DNA of 14,757 nt from Candidatus Segatella albertsiae (GCA_002451555.1 DKCU01000078.1:11023-25779), one strand, 5' to 3'. Shown: positions 6,801-12,379, counted from the stretch's first letter. Translations and numbers: made by a program. The notes: generated by a model not told the origin, from the letters alone.

Positions 6801-7016
6801 TTGGATGTCTCCAAATATTTCTTGACGGTTATATTTGTGACATCCTTCGTTGATGACTTTCGTGAAGAAGAACATTGGTTGATTTATGCATTAAGTCTTT
6901 TCATAGGTGTGGGACTTTTAGGATTGGCGTGGTTTTTTAATCAAAAGGACAAAGACGAAAAAGCGAAGAATCGTAAAAAATACAAACAGTTTAATCATAA
7001 AAACAGGAGGAATTAA
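6801..7016 (+). CDS. Small membrane protein with basic tail (hypothetical, TTG start)
   Basis: This open frame of 71 residues matches nothing I recognise. A short N-terminal hydrophobic stretch (KYFLTVIFVTSFV) leads to an acidic DDFREEEH patch. A clear transmembrane helix (about 25-45, LIYALSLFIGVGLLGLAWFF) and a Lys/Arg/Asn-rich tail of about 25 residues follow. Seen directly: there is no ATG in this frame, the nearest in-frame stop upstream is at 6771-6773, and the only candidate start is TTG 6801-6803, rare in Bacteroidota. A decayed 5' end is therefore possible. Supporting it as real, its stop (7014-7016) lies one base before the ATG of another small gene whose Shine-Dalgarno is inside its last codons. 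The DNA is AT-richer than the flanking core genes. Confidence 0.5.
   Translation: MDVSKYFLTVIFVTSFVDDFREEEHWLIYALSLFIGVGLLGLAWFFNQKDKDEKAKNRKKYKQFNHKNRRN
7005..7010 (+). promoter_or_regulatory. Strong Shine-Dalgarno (AGGAGG) for the 31-residue gene
   Basis: AGGAGG at 7005-7010 is 7 bp before the ATG at 7018. Canonical sites this strong are unusual in Bacteroidota, where leaders are typically AT-rich. It overlaps the last codons of the upstream frame, which suggests translational coupling. Confidence 0.7.
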
Positions 7017-7017
7017 T

Positions 7018-7113
7018 ATGAATACTTTAATTTTTTTAGGGTTGTTTGTACTGATATATGGTACGTTTTTTGCAATCATGTTATCTCCTTGGGGACAGAA
7101 ACATATGAACTAG
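7018..7113 (+). CDS. 31-residue single-pass membrane micro-protein
   Basis: The ATG at 7018 opens a 31-codon frame ending TAG at 7111-7113. The product begins MNTLIFLGLFVLIYGTFFAI. It is one hydrophobic helix (residues 3-21) followed by a short polar tail, MLSPWGQKHMN. It has a strong AGGAGG at the right spacing and starts one base after the stop of the preceding 71-residue frame, so the two read as a coupled pair. No homolog is recognised. Size and layout recall small membrane subunits or regulators of membrane complexes, but no partner is visible in the window. It could also be a leader peptide for adk (ATG 37 bp downstream). Confidence 0.6.
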   Translation: MNTLIFLGLFVLIYGTFFAIMLSPWGQKHMN

Positions 7114-7149
7114 TGCAATTACAACATAATATATTATATAAAGATAAAA

Positions 7150-7722
7150 ATGAAGAATATCGTAATTTTCGGCGCTCCAGGTGCAGGTAAGGGCACACAG
7201 AGCGACAAGATGATCGAGAAGTATGGTCTCGGTCACATTTCTACAGGTGATGTACTCCGTAATGAAATCAAGAATGGTACGGAGCTTGGTAAGACTGCTA
7301 AGGGTTATATCGACAATGGTCAGTTGATTCCAGACGAGTTGATGATCGACATCCTCGCAAGCGTATATGATAGTTTCGGCAAGGAGCATGCTGGTGTTAT
7401 CTTCGATGGCTTCCCACGTACCACTCCACAGGCTGAGGCTTTGAAGAAGATGCTCGCTGAGCGTGGTCACAAGGTGGCTGCCATGATCGAGTTGGCTGTT
7501 CCTGAGGATGAGTTGATGAAGCGTCTCATCAACCGTGGTAAGGAGAGTGGTCGTTCTGACGATAACGAGGAGACTATCAAGAAGCGTCTCAACGTTTATC
7601 ACACTCAGACTGCTCCTCTCATCGACTGGTATGAGAAGGAAGGCATCCACCACCACATCGAGGGTCTCGGTACAGTAGATGAGATCTTCGCTCGTGTTTG
7701 CGCAGTGATTGACGCTCTTTAA
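7150..7722 (+). CDS. adk: Adenylate kinase
   Basis: This 190-residue cytoplasmic enzyme interconverts ATP + AMP and 2 ADP. The P-loop GAPGAGKGT is at residues 8-16, the AMP-binding STGDVLR at 31-37, DGFPRT at 86-91, and the LID region is short (about 128-147, NRGKESGRSDDNEETIKKRL). This is the compact form without the Cys4 zinc LID, as usual for Bacteroidales. The start is supported by M-K-N-I-V-I-F-G directly before the P-loop. Codon use looks highly optimised, as expected for an abundant protein. It is followed by T8 and a long hairpin before obg. Confidence 0.96.
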   Translation: MKNIVIFGAPGAGKGTQSDKMIEKYGLGHISTGDVLRNEIKNGTELGKTAKGYIDNGQLIPDELMIDILASVYDSFGKEHAGVIFDGFPRTTPQAEALKKMLAERGHKVAAMIELAVPEDELMKRLINRGKESGRSDDNEETIKKRLNVYHTQTAPLIDWYEKEGIHHHIEGLGTVDEIFARVCAVIDAL

Positions 7723-7730
7723 TTTTTTTT

Positions 7731-7807
7731 AGTTAGGAGTTAGAAGTTAGGAGTTTGGAGTCGGGCGGTTTGTCCCACTCTGCACTTCTAACTTCTAACT
7801 CCTAACT
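7731..7807. repeat. Heptamer-based 23-bp inverted repeat between adk and obg
   Basis: The left arm (7731-7753) consists of AGTTAGG/AGTTAGA heptamers. It pairs with 7785-7807 over 23 positions with a single G-T (G-U in RNA) exception, around a 31-nt loop. The heptamer ladder continues beyond the arms on both sides (AGTTTGG, CTCCTAA). It starts 9 bp after the adk stop, directly after eight T. There is no U-tract on the far side, so it is more likely an mRNA stability or processing hairpin, or a repetitive element, than a strong intrinsic terminator. Confidence 0.8.
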
Positions 7808-7823
7808 CCTAACTTAATTTATT

Positions 7824-8984
7824 ATGGCTGAATCCAATTTCGTAGATTATGTAAAAATAAAATGCCGCTCTGGTAAGGGTGGTAAAGGCTCCATGCACTT
7901 GCGCCATGTGAAGTACCAACCTAATGGTGGTCCAGATGGTGGCGATGGCGGACGTGGAGGAAGCATCTATCTTCGCGGCAACCACAACTACTGGACGTTG
8001 CTGCACCTGAAATACCAGCGCCACTTCTTTGCTGAGCATGGAGGTAATGGAGGACGTGACAAGTGCCATGGCACCGATGGCAAGGATATTTATATAGATG
8101 TACCTTGCGGTACGGTGGTATATGATGCCGAGACCGGCAAGTATGTATGCGACGTGACATACGATGGGCAGGAAGTCTTGCTGCTCAAGGGAGGTCGTGG
8201 CGGACTGGGCAACTTCCAGTTTCGTACCTCTACCAACCAGGCTCCTCGCTATGCACAGCCAGGCGAGCCTATGCAGGAGATGACCATCATCATGGAGCTG
8301 AAACTCTTGGCGGATGTGGGTCTCGTAGGTTTCCCTAACGCAGGTAAATCCACTTTGCTTTCCGCAGTGTCGAGTGCCCGACCAAAAATCGCCAACTATC
8401 CATTTACTACACTCGAGCCATCGTTGGGTATCGTGGACTACCGCGACCATCAGAGTTTCGTGATGGCTGACATCCCAGGTATCATCGAGGGCGCAAGCGA
8501 AGGTAAGGGCTTGGGCTTGCGATTCCTTCGTCATATCGAGCGAAACTCCCTCTTGCTCTTCATGGTTCCAGGTGATACCGATGACATCAAGAGAGAATAC
8601 GAGGTGCTCTTGGGTGAGTTGAAGAACTTCAATCCGGAGATGCTCGACAAGCATCGTGTGCTTGCCATCACTAAGTGTGACCTTCTCGACGAGGAACTCA
8701 TAGAGATGCTCAAGGAAACACTGCCTACCGACCTGCCTGTGGTCTTTATTTCCTCCGTGACTGGACAGGGAATCCAGGAACTCAAGGATGTGCTCTGGAA
8801 GGAACTCAACTCCGAGAGCAACAAGCTACAGGAGATTACAGCCGAGGACACTCTTGTGCATCGTGACAAGGATATGTCTCGTTTCCAGCAAGAGCTGGCT
8901 GCAGAGGGCGAGGACATCGTGGAATATATTGACGAGGATGAAATCGAGGATGTAGATGACCTCGATGATTTCGAATACGAGTAA
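7824..8984 (+). CDS. obg: Obg family GTPase (ribosome assembly)
   Basis: The product has 386 residues. The Gly-rich Obg fold spans about residues 3-160, with repeated GGxGG segments (GPDGGDGGRGG at 36-46, GGRGGLGN at 123-130). The G domain follows, with G1 GFPNAGKST at 169-177, G2 NYPFTTLEP at 191-199, G3 DIPGIIEG at 216-223, G4 TKCD at 283-286 and G5 ISSVTG at 309-314. G4 has Thr for the consensus Asn of NKxD. The C-terminus is a strongly acidic tail (about 362-386) rather than an OCT domain. The protein binds the large ribosomal subunit and links GTP or ppGpp state to ribosome maturation. It is followed after 4 bp by pgeF, so they are cotranscribed. Confidence 0.95.
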   Translation: MAESNFVDYVKIKCRSGKGGKGSMHLRHVKYQPNGGPDGGDGGRGGSIYLRGNHNYWTLLHLKYQRHFFAEHGGNGGRDKCHGTDGKDIYIDVPCGTVVYDAETGKYVCDVTYDGQEVLLLKGGRGGLGNFQFRTSTNQAPRYAQPGEPMQEMTIIMELKLLADVGLVGFPNAGKSTLLSAVSSARPKIANYPFTTLEPSLGIVDYRDHQSFVMADIPGIIEGASEGKGLGLRFLRHIERNSLLLFMVPGDTDDIKREYEVLLGELKNFNPEMLDKHRVLAITKCDLLDEELIEMLKETLPTDLPVVFISSVTGQGIQELKDVLWKELNSESNKLQEITAEDTLVHRDKDMSRFQQELAAEGEDIVEYIDEDEIEDVDDLDDFEYE

Positions 8985-8988
8985 TAAT

Positions 8989-9828
8989 ATGCTAAAAGAA
9001 TATTCTATAGCTGATGGTGTCTTGGCTTTCTCCACTACTCGAAAGGGTGGGGTGAGCGAAGGCAGCTACGGCGAATTCAATATCAATGAGTACTGTGGCG
9101 ACGAACCAGAGAATGTGGTAGAGAACCGTAAGCGACTTGCGCAAGAGCTGGGAATAGCCACAGATCATATCATCATGCCTCACCAGGTGCATGAAGTGGA
9201 GGTGCGACAGATTACCGCAGAGTATTTTTCTATGCCAGAAAGCAATCGTAAAATGGTACTTGAAGGCGTGGATGCTGTCATGACGGACCAAAAGGGTGTT
9301 TGTGTGGGTGTTTCTACAGCCGACTGCATTCCTGTGCTTCTTTATGATGAGGTGCACCATGTGGTGGCTGCGATACATGCAGGCTGGAGAGGAACCTTGG
9401 CTCGTATCGTAGATAAGACCATACGAGAGATGGCTTTCGCTTATAAGACTGAGCCGAAGAACTTGAAGGCTGTGATCGGACCTGGTATCTCCCTTGACAA
9501 TTTCGAGGTGGGAGACGAGGTTTATGAGGCTTTTGAGCAGGAAGCTTTTCCGATGGATAAAATAGCAGAGCAACGCCCAAATGCTGCTTTTCATGCTGAT
9601 GCGGCGGAACGTAATCGCCTGGCGGCTGAGGGAAATATCGAACAGCCCTTAAAATGGCATATCAATCTTCCGCTCTCCAACAAATTGATTTTGTTGAACT
9701 TGGGAGTCAAGGATGAGAACATCCTGATGTCTGATATTTGTACTTATGCTCATAGTGACGAGTATTTCTCGGCTCGTAAGCTAGGAGTCAATAGCGGTCG
9801 CATTTATACGGCTATCATGTTGAGATAA
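8989..9828 (+). CDS. pgeF: YfiH/PgeF-type multicopper-like (laccase domain) purine nucleoside / peptidoglycan-editing protein
   Basis: The product has 279 residues, with the start at ATG 8989, 4 bp after the obg stop. A longer frame from 8956 would overlap obg and is not needed. The family active-site residues are visible: MPHQVH near 63-68 (H68), STADCIPVL with Cys113, and IHAGWRG with H130. These correspond to the His-Cys-His metal site. The family was first called polyphenol oxidase or laccase-like. Members have since been reported as purine nucleoside phosphorylase/deaminases (human FAMIN/LACC1 relatives) and, in E. coli, as an editor removing misincorporated L-Ser from peptidoglycan precursors. 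Which activity applies here cannot be read from sequence. A purine role would fit the neighbouring hpt and adk. Confidence 0.9.
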   Translation: MLKEYSIADGVLAFSTTRKGGVSEGSYGEFNINEYCGDEPENVVENRKRLAQELGIATDHIIMPHQVHEVEVRQITAEYFSMPESNRKMVLEGVDAVMTDQKGVCVGVSTADCIPVLLYDEVHHVVAAIHAGWRGTLARIVDKTIREMAFAYKTEPKNLKAVIGPGISLDNFEVGDEVYEAFEQEAFPMDKIAEQRPNAAFHADAAERNRLAAEGNIEQPLKWHINLPLSNKLILLNLGVKDENILMSDICTYAHSDEYFSARKLGVNSGRIYTAIMLR

Positions 9829-9845
9829 TTCAACTGTTTTACTAA

Positions 9846-9897
9846 GACAGCGAACTGTCAAATCTTAAACAGCTGGCTGTCCTCATAGTTGACAGTT
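9846..9897. terminator. Nested inverted repeats after pgeF (possible terminator)
   Basis: AACTGTCAA (9853-9861) pairs perfectly with TTGACAGTT (9889-9897), enclosing ACAGC-tg-GCTGT (9869-9880). GACAG (9846-9850) offers an alternative partner for CTGTC (9855-9859). It sits 18 bp after the pgeF stop. The exit is ACCTATTTAAGG, with no strong U-run, so termination activity is uncertain. Confidence 0.4.
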
Positions 9898-9951
9898 ACC
9901 TATTTAAGGTTGCAGAAAGCGCACGAAATCTTTTTCAAGACGCATACTCTC

Positions 9952-10025
9952 AAATACCCTTCACCCTTCATCTTTTTGCTCTAAAGTGCCCTGTTTATCG
10001 GCGTTTCGGAGGGTGAAGGGTATTT
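9952..10025. repeat. Palindromic repeat element, copy A
   Basis: AAATACCCTTCACCCT (9952-9967) pairs perfectly with AGGGTGAAGGGTATTT (10010-10025). The loop carries TGTTTATCGGCGTTTC (9992-10007), a 16-mer repeated exactly in copy B 269 bp away. TTTTTAGC follows the right arm. It is probably a dispersed REP-like element. Confidence 0.8.
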
Positions 10026-10064
10026 TTAGCTCTTCATCCACCCTTCATCACCTGTCATCTGCTC

Positions 10065-10170
10065 TATAAGTTATAATTCTCATGATTGTAAGTTATGGTC
10101 ATGCTTTGTCATAAGCTATGATTATGTTTGGTCATAAGTTATGATTAAATACTTCCATAAGTTGAGCGTG
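10065..10170. repeat. Five-unit array of 22-23-bp-phased CATAAGTTATG palindromes
   Basis: ATAAG-like cores begin at 10066, 10088, 10111, 10134 and 10157, giving spacings of 22, 23, 23 and 23 bp. Units 1 and 4 are perfect 11-bp palindromes around a central G (TATAAGTTATA, CATAAGTTATG). Units 2, 3 and 5 are degenerate (GTAAGTTATGG, CATAAGCTATG, CATAAGTTGAG). ATT or GATT often follows. The array is iteron- or operator-like and lies between two convergent genes. Confidence 0.75.
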
Positions 10171-10217
10171 AACTTGGTTTCGGAAAGGAAATAACAGGTG
10201 AATGTAAGGTGAAAGGT

Positions 10218-10247
10218 GGGTGAAGGGTTAAAAAGAACCCTTCACCC
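10218..10247. repeat. 12-bp perfect hairpin GGGTGAAGGGTT / AACCCTTCACCC
   Basis: The stem is 10218-10229 with 10236-10247, and the loop is six bases (AAAAAG). The right arm is shared with the left arm of palindromic copy B, so the two folds exclude each other. Confidence 0.75.
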
Positions 10248-10304
10248 TTGGGAAAGCCTTTGTTTATCGGCGTTTCAGAGCCAAAGGTGAAGGGTGAAGG
10301 GGTT
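10236..10304. repeat. Palindromic repeat element, copy B
   Basis: The left arm AACCCTTCACCCTT (10236-10249) pairs with AGGGTGAAGGGGTT at the right end (one extra G). An inner CCTTTG/CAAAGG stem (10257-10262 with 10282-10287) presents the same loop 16-mer as copy A, TGTTTATCGGCGTTTC (10261-10276). The orientation is the same as copy A. Confidence 0.75.
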
Positions 10305-10318
10305 TACGCTTAATCGGT

Positions 10319-10356
10319 AAAAAAAACAGCAAGCTTGTTTCAAACAAACTTGCTGT
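10319..10356 (-). terminator. Intrinsic terminator for the minus-strand genes
   Basis: ACAGCAAGCTTGTTT (10326-10340) pairs with AAACAAACTTGCTGT (10342-10356), with one C-A mismatch and a tight apical loop. On the minus strand the stem is followed by eight T (10326-10319). It lies 28 bp past the stop of the small basic protein gene. Confidence 0.85.
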
Positions 10357-10383
10357 CTATTGAATAAACTGAAATAGGATAAA

Positions 10384-10581
10384 CTATTTCTTCTGTGATT
10401 TGCGGTTGGCACGCTGTTGGCGATACTTCGCCTTCTGACGAGCCGAACCACTGCCGTGGGCACCAGTGATGTATTTCTTCTTCTTAGCCTTGGTCTTCAC
10501 CTTGCCGTCGTCGTCCTTCTTCGGACCACCGCCAGCCTTGAAGACCATGCCGCCCATGATAATATCGTCTATATCACTCAT
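10384..10581 (-). CDS. Small highly basic protein (hypothetical)
   Basis: The product has 65 residues and starts MSDIDDIIMGGMVFKAGGGP. The N-terminal third is acidic to hydrophobic, a GGGPKK turn follows, and the remainder is dominated by Lys, Arg, Gln and Asn (KTKAKKKKYI, then ARQKAKYRQQRANRKSQKK). It has no signal peptide and no membrane segment. The composition suggests a nucleic-acid- or ribosome-binding tail, but no family is recognised. It follows the AICAR formyltransferase gene by 60 bp and precedes a strong terminator, so it is probably the last gene of that transcript. Codon use is similar to its neighbours (AAG-rich lysines), which supports a real gene. Confidence 0.7.
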   Translation of the reverse strand: MSDIDDIIMGGMVFKAGGGPKKDDDGKVKTKAKKKKYITGAHGSGSARQKAKYRQQRANRKSQKK

Positions 10582-10610
10582 ATTGTATTTGTATTAACGG
10601 GTGTAGAATT

Positions 10611-10639
10611 CTTCACTCTTCACTCTTCGTTCTTCACTC
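10611..10639. repeat. Heptamer repeats (CTTCACT)x4 between two minus-strand genes
   Basis: CTTCACT, CTTCACT, CTTCGTT and CTTCACT run head to tail at 10611-10638. They begin two bases past the stop codon of the formyltransferase gene and lie upstream of the 65-residue gene. The 7-bp period is the same as in the adk-obg spacer, but the sequence differs. Confidence 0.7.
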
Positions 10640-10641
10640 AA

Positions 10642-11826
10642 TTAATGGTGGAACAAACGAACGTGGGTGAACGCCATGGCGATACCGTACTTGTCGCAAG
10701 TCTCGATAACATTGTCATCACGGATACTGCCACCAGCCTGTGCGATATACTCCACGCCACTCTTGTGGGCACGCTCGATGTTGTCGCCGAATGGGAAGAA
10801 AGCATCACTACCGAGGCATACGCCTGTGTTCTTGGCAATCCAAGCTTTCTTCTCCTCACGAGTCAATGGCTCTGGCTTCTCTGTGAAGAACTGCTCCCAA
10901 ACGCCATCCTGAAGAACGTCTTCCCATTCATCGGAGATATACACGTTGATGGTGTTGTCACGGTCGGCACGGCGAATCTTCTCCTTGAAAGGTAAGTTCA
11001 TGACCTTAGGGCACTGACGCAACCACCACTCATCAGCCTTGCTACCAGCGAGACGAGTACAGTGGATACGGCTCTGCTGACCGGCACCGATACCGATGGC
11101 CTGACCATCCTTGACATAGCAAACAGAGTTGCTCTGGGTATATTTCAAAGTGATGAGTGCGATGATGAGGTCACGCTTCGCATCAGCAGGGAAGTTCTTG
11201 TTTTGTGTAGGGATGTCCTCGAACAATGCAGGGTCGTCGAGCTTCACTTCGTTGCGGCCTTGCTCGAAAGTCACGCCGAACACTTGCTTGCGCTCGATAG
11301 GAGCTGGTGTGTAGTTAGGGTCAATCTGGATGACATTGTAAGTACCCTTGCGCTTCTCCTTCAAGATTTCGATGGCCTCTGGGGTATAGCCCGGAGCAAT
11401 CACGCCGTCGCTTACCTCGCGCTTGATGAGAAGGGCAGTAGCTTCGTCGCAAACATCGCTCAATGCCACGAAGTCACCGTAAGAACACATACGATCGGCT
11501 CCACGGGCGCGAACATAAGCGCATGCTAAAGGAGAAAGGTCAAACTTCACGTCATCGCAGAAGTAAATCTTCTTCAAGGTGTCGCTGAGAGGCAGACCTA
11601 CGGCTGCACCTGCAGGAGAAACGTGCTTGAAACTTGCTGCGGCTGGAAGTCCAGTGGCAGCCTTGAGCTCCTTGACCAATTGCCAAGAGTTGAAAGCATC
11701 GAGGAAATTGATGTAGCCAGGACGGCCGTTAATCACTTCGATAGGGAGTTCGCTTCCATCTTCCATGAAGATTCTGGAAGGTTTTTGGTTCGGATTACAT
11801 CCGTACTTGAGTGCTAATTCTTTCAT
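10642..11826 (-). CDS. Stand-alone AICAR formyltransferase (PurH C-terminal domain type)
   Basis: The product has 394 residues and starts at ATG 11824-11826 (MKELALKYGCNPNQKP). A TTG frame from 11859 would begin inside the -7 promoter box and is rejected. It corresponds to the AICARFT half of PurH/ATIC, which formylates AICAR with 10-formyl-THF in the penultimate step of IMP synthesis. The N-terminal IMP cyclohydrolase domain is absent. The catalytic Lys-His pair is K67-H68 in SFKHVSPAGAAVG. Other family blocks are YVRARGADRM, GDFVALSDVCD, SDGVIAPGY, KYTQSNSVCY, GIGAGQQSRIHCTRLAG, SSDAFFPF-like GSDAFFPFGDN, and the C-terminal RLFHH. From memory, these blocks read closer to vertebrate ATIC than to E. 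coli PurH. Similar stand-alone proteins are known in some anaerobes. A full-length purH elsewhere in the genome is likely but not visible. Confidence 0.9.
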   Translation of the reverse strand: MKELALKYGCNPNQKPSRIFMEDGSELPIEVINGRPGYINFLDAFNSWQLVKELKAATGLPAAASFKHVSPAGAAVGLPLSDTLKKIYFCDDVKFDLSPLACAYVRARGADRMCSYGDFVALSDVCDEATALLIKREVSDGVIAPGYTPEAIEILKEKRKGTYNVIQIDPNYTPAPIERKQVFGVTFEQGRNEVKLDDPALFEDIPTQNKNFPADAKRDLIIALITLKYTQSNSVCYVKDGQAIGIGAGQQSRIHCTRLAGSKADEWWLRQCPKVMNLPFKEKIRRADRDNTINVYISDEWEDVLQDGVWEQFFTEKPEPLTREEKKAWIAKNTGVCLGSDAFFPFGDNIERAHKSGVEYIAQAGGSIRDDNVIETCDKYGIAMAFTHVRLFHH

Positions 11827-11856
11827 TGCAAAGATGTATTTATTAAGAATTTGCTG

Positions 11857-11864
11857 CAAAGTTA
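11857..11864 (-). promoter_or_regulatory. -7 box of the AICAR formyltransferase gene
   Basis: CAAAGTTA on the plus strand is TAACTTTG on the minus strand, a TAnnTTTG match 30 bp upstream of the ATG at 11826. The -33 element is not clear. Confidence 0.5.
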
Positions 11865-11907
11865 CAAAAATTCTCGCTTTTTGCTATCATGTAACCAAAC
11901 TTTTTTG

Positions 11908-11915
11908 TACTTTTG
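11908..11915 (+). promoter_or_regulatory. Distal candidate -7 box for the small DNA-binding protein gene
   Basis: TACTTTTG matches TAnnTTTG. A TTTG at 11880-11883 is 24 bp upstream, slightly wide for a -33 box. It would give a leader of about 125 nt that contains all the repeats at 11930-12042. Confidence 0.4.
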
Positions 11916-11929
11916 CAGCCAAAATGATA

Positions 11930-11969
11930 GAGAAAGCAATTGTTTGAGATATATTTTTGAGAAAGCAAT
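11930..11969. repeat. Direct repeat GAGAAAGCAAT, two copies 29 bp apart
   Basis: Identical 11-mers lie at 11930-11940 and 11959-11969, each followed by AT-rich sequence. They sit upstream of the proximal -7 candidate. Confidence 0.65.
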
Positions 11970-11983
11970 CATATATTGCGTCA

Positions 11984-11991
11984 TATATTTG
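11984..11991 (+). promoter_or_regulatory. Proximal candidate -7 box for the small DNA-binding protein gene
   Basis: TATATTTG matches TAnnTTTG, with TTTG at 11956-11959 (24 bp upstream). Initiation near 12000 would place the tandem repeats at 11994-12042 over the start site and early leader, the position of a repressor operator. Confidence 0.45.
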
Positions 11992-11993
11992 AG

Positions 11994-12042
11994 AATACGT
12001 TAGTGTGATAATAAATACGTTAGTGTGATTATAATACGTTGG
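11994..12042. repeat. Tandem 20-bp repeats AATACGTTAGTGTGAT just before the start codon
   Basis: AATACGTTAGTGTGAT starts at 11994 and 12014 (exact copies, then AATA/TATA), and a partial copy AATACGTTGG starts at 12033. The periods are 20 and 19 bp. The last copy ends 4 bp before the ATG at 12047. Confidence 0.85.
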
Positions 12043-12046
12043 TTTT

Positions 12047-12379
12047 ATGAAAAATGATTTGAAGCTCCTCACGTTGGAGGTGGAGAAGAAAATAGGCAAG
12101 AAAATACCTCATGGGGCTGACTTCGAGAAGTTGGCTACGCTCTTTTCTGTAAAGCATCACCTGAAAATCAGTGCTCAGGGGTTGCACAAGGTATGGAACT
12201 ATGTGAGCGGTAAGGAAAAGCCTACCAAGGAAACGCTCAATAAGTTGGCGCTTTTCGTAGGTTACCAGAGCTGGGATGATTTCCATGAGGCTTTGGATGG
12301 GGAGGATGATGGCAACCTCAGCTATGATACGGATGAGGATCATGAGTTGTCAGCATCGTCGGATGATGATATTGATTAA
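12047..12379 (+). CDS. Small putative helix-turn-helix DNA-binding protein with acidic tail
   Basis: The product has 110 residues. Residues about 40-82 (ISAQGLHKVWNYVSGKEKPTKETLNKLALFVGYQSWDDF, cut here for brevity to the key motifs S-x-x-x-L-x-x-V-W-N-Y and L-x-x-F-V-G-Y-x-S-W-x-D-F) resemble the short N-terminal helix-turn-helix-like module of many Bacteroidota proteins. Those use the pattern LS..TL.R..G.......R..TLD.L..Y.GY..W.DF. The remainder (about 83-110) is an Asp/Glu/Ser-rich tail with no visible domain, so this is the module on its own. It has no signal peptide or membrane segment. The tandem repeats ending 4 bp before its ATG invite an autoregulation model. It is convergent with rplS, with which it shares a bidirectional terminator. 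Confidence 0.7.
   Translation: MKNDLKLLTLEVEKKIGKKIPHGADFEKLATLFSVKHHLKISAQGLHKVWNYVSGKEKPTKETLNKLALFVGYQSWDDFHEALDGEDDGNLSYDTDEDHELSASSDDDID

Noticed and set aside
7809..8654. 281-codon open frame on the minus strand
   Set aside because: It is the antisense shadow of obg, which has every GTPase motif on the plus strand.
8956..8988. Earlier start for pgeF
   Set aside because: It lies inside the obg tail and adds 11 residues not needed for the family; ATG 8989 follows the obg stop by 4 bp.
9829..10383. tRNA or protein gene in the large spacer
   Set aside because: No cloverleaf was recognised and the frames are short and repeat-derived; the region is better described by its repeats.
11827..11859. 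Extended start (TTG) for the AICAR formyltransferase
   Set aside because: The TTG falls within the TAACTTTG -7 box, so it would not be transcribed; ATG 11826 begins the conserved protein.
11924..11947. Seven-residue leader peptide (MIEKAIV) upstream of the small HTH gene
   Set aside because: It is too short to support, has no ribosome site, and lies upstream of the better-placed proximal promoter.
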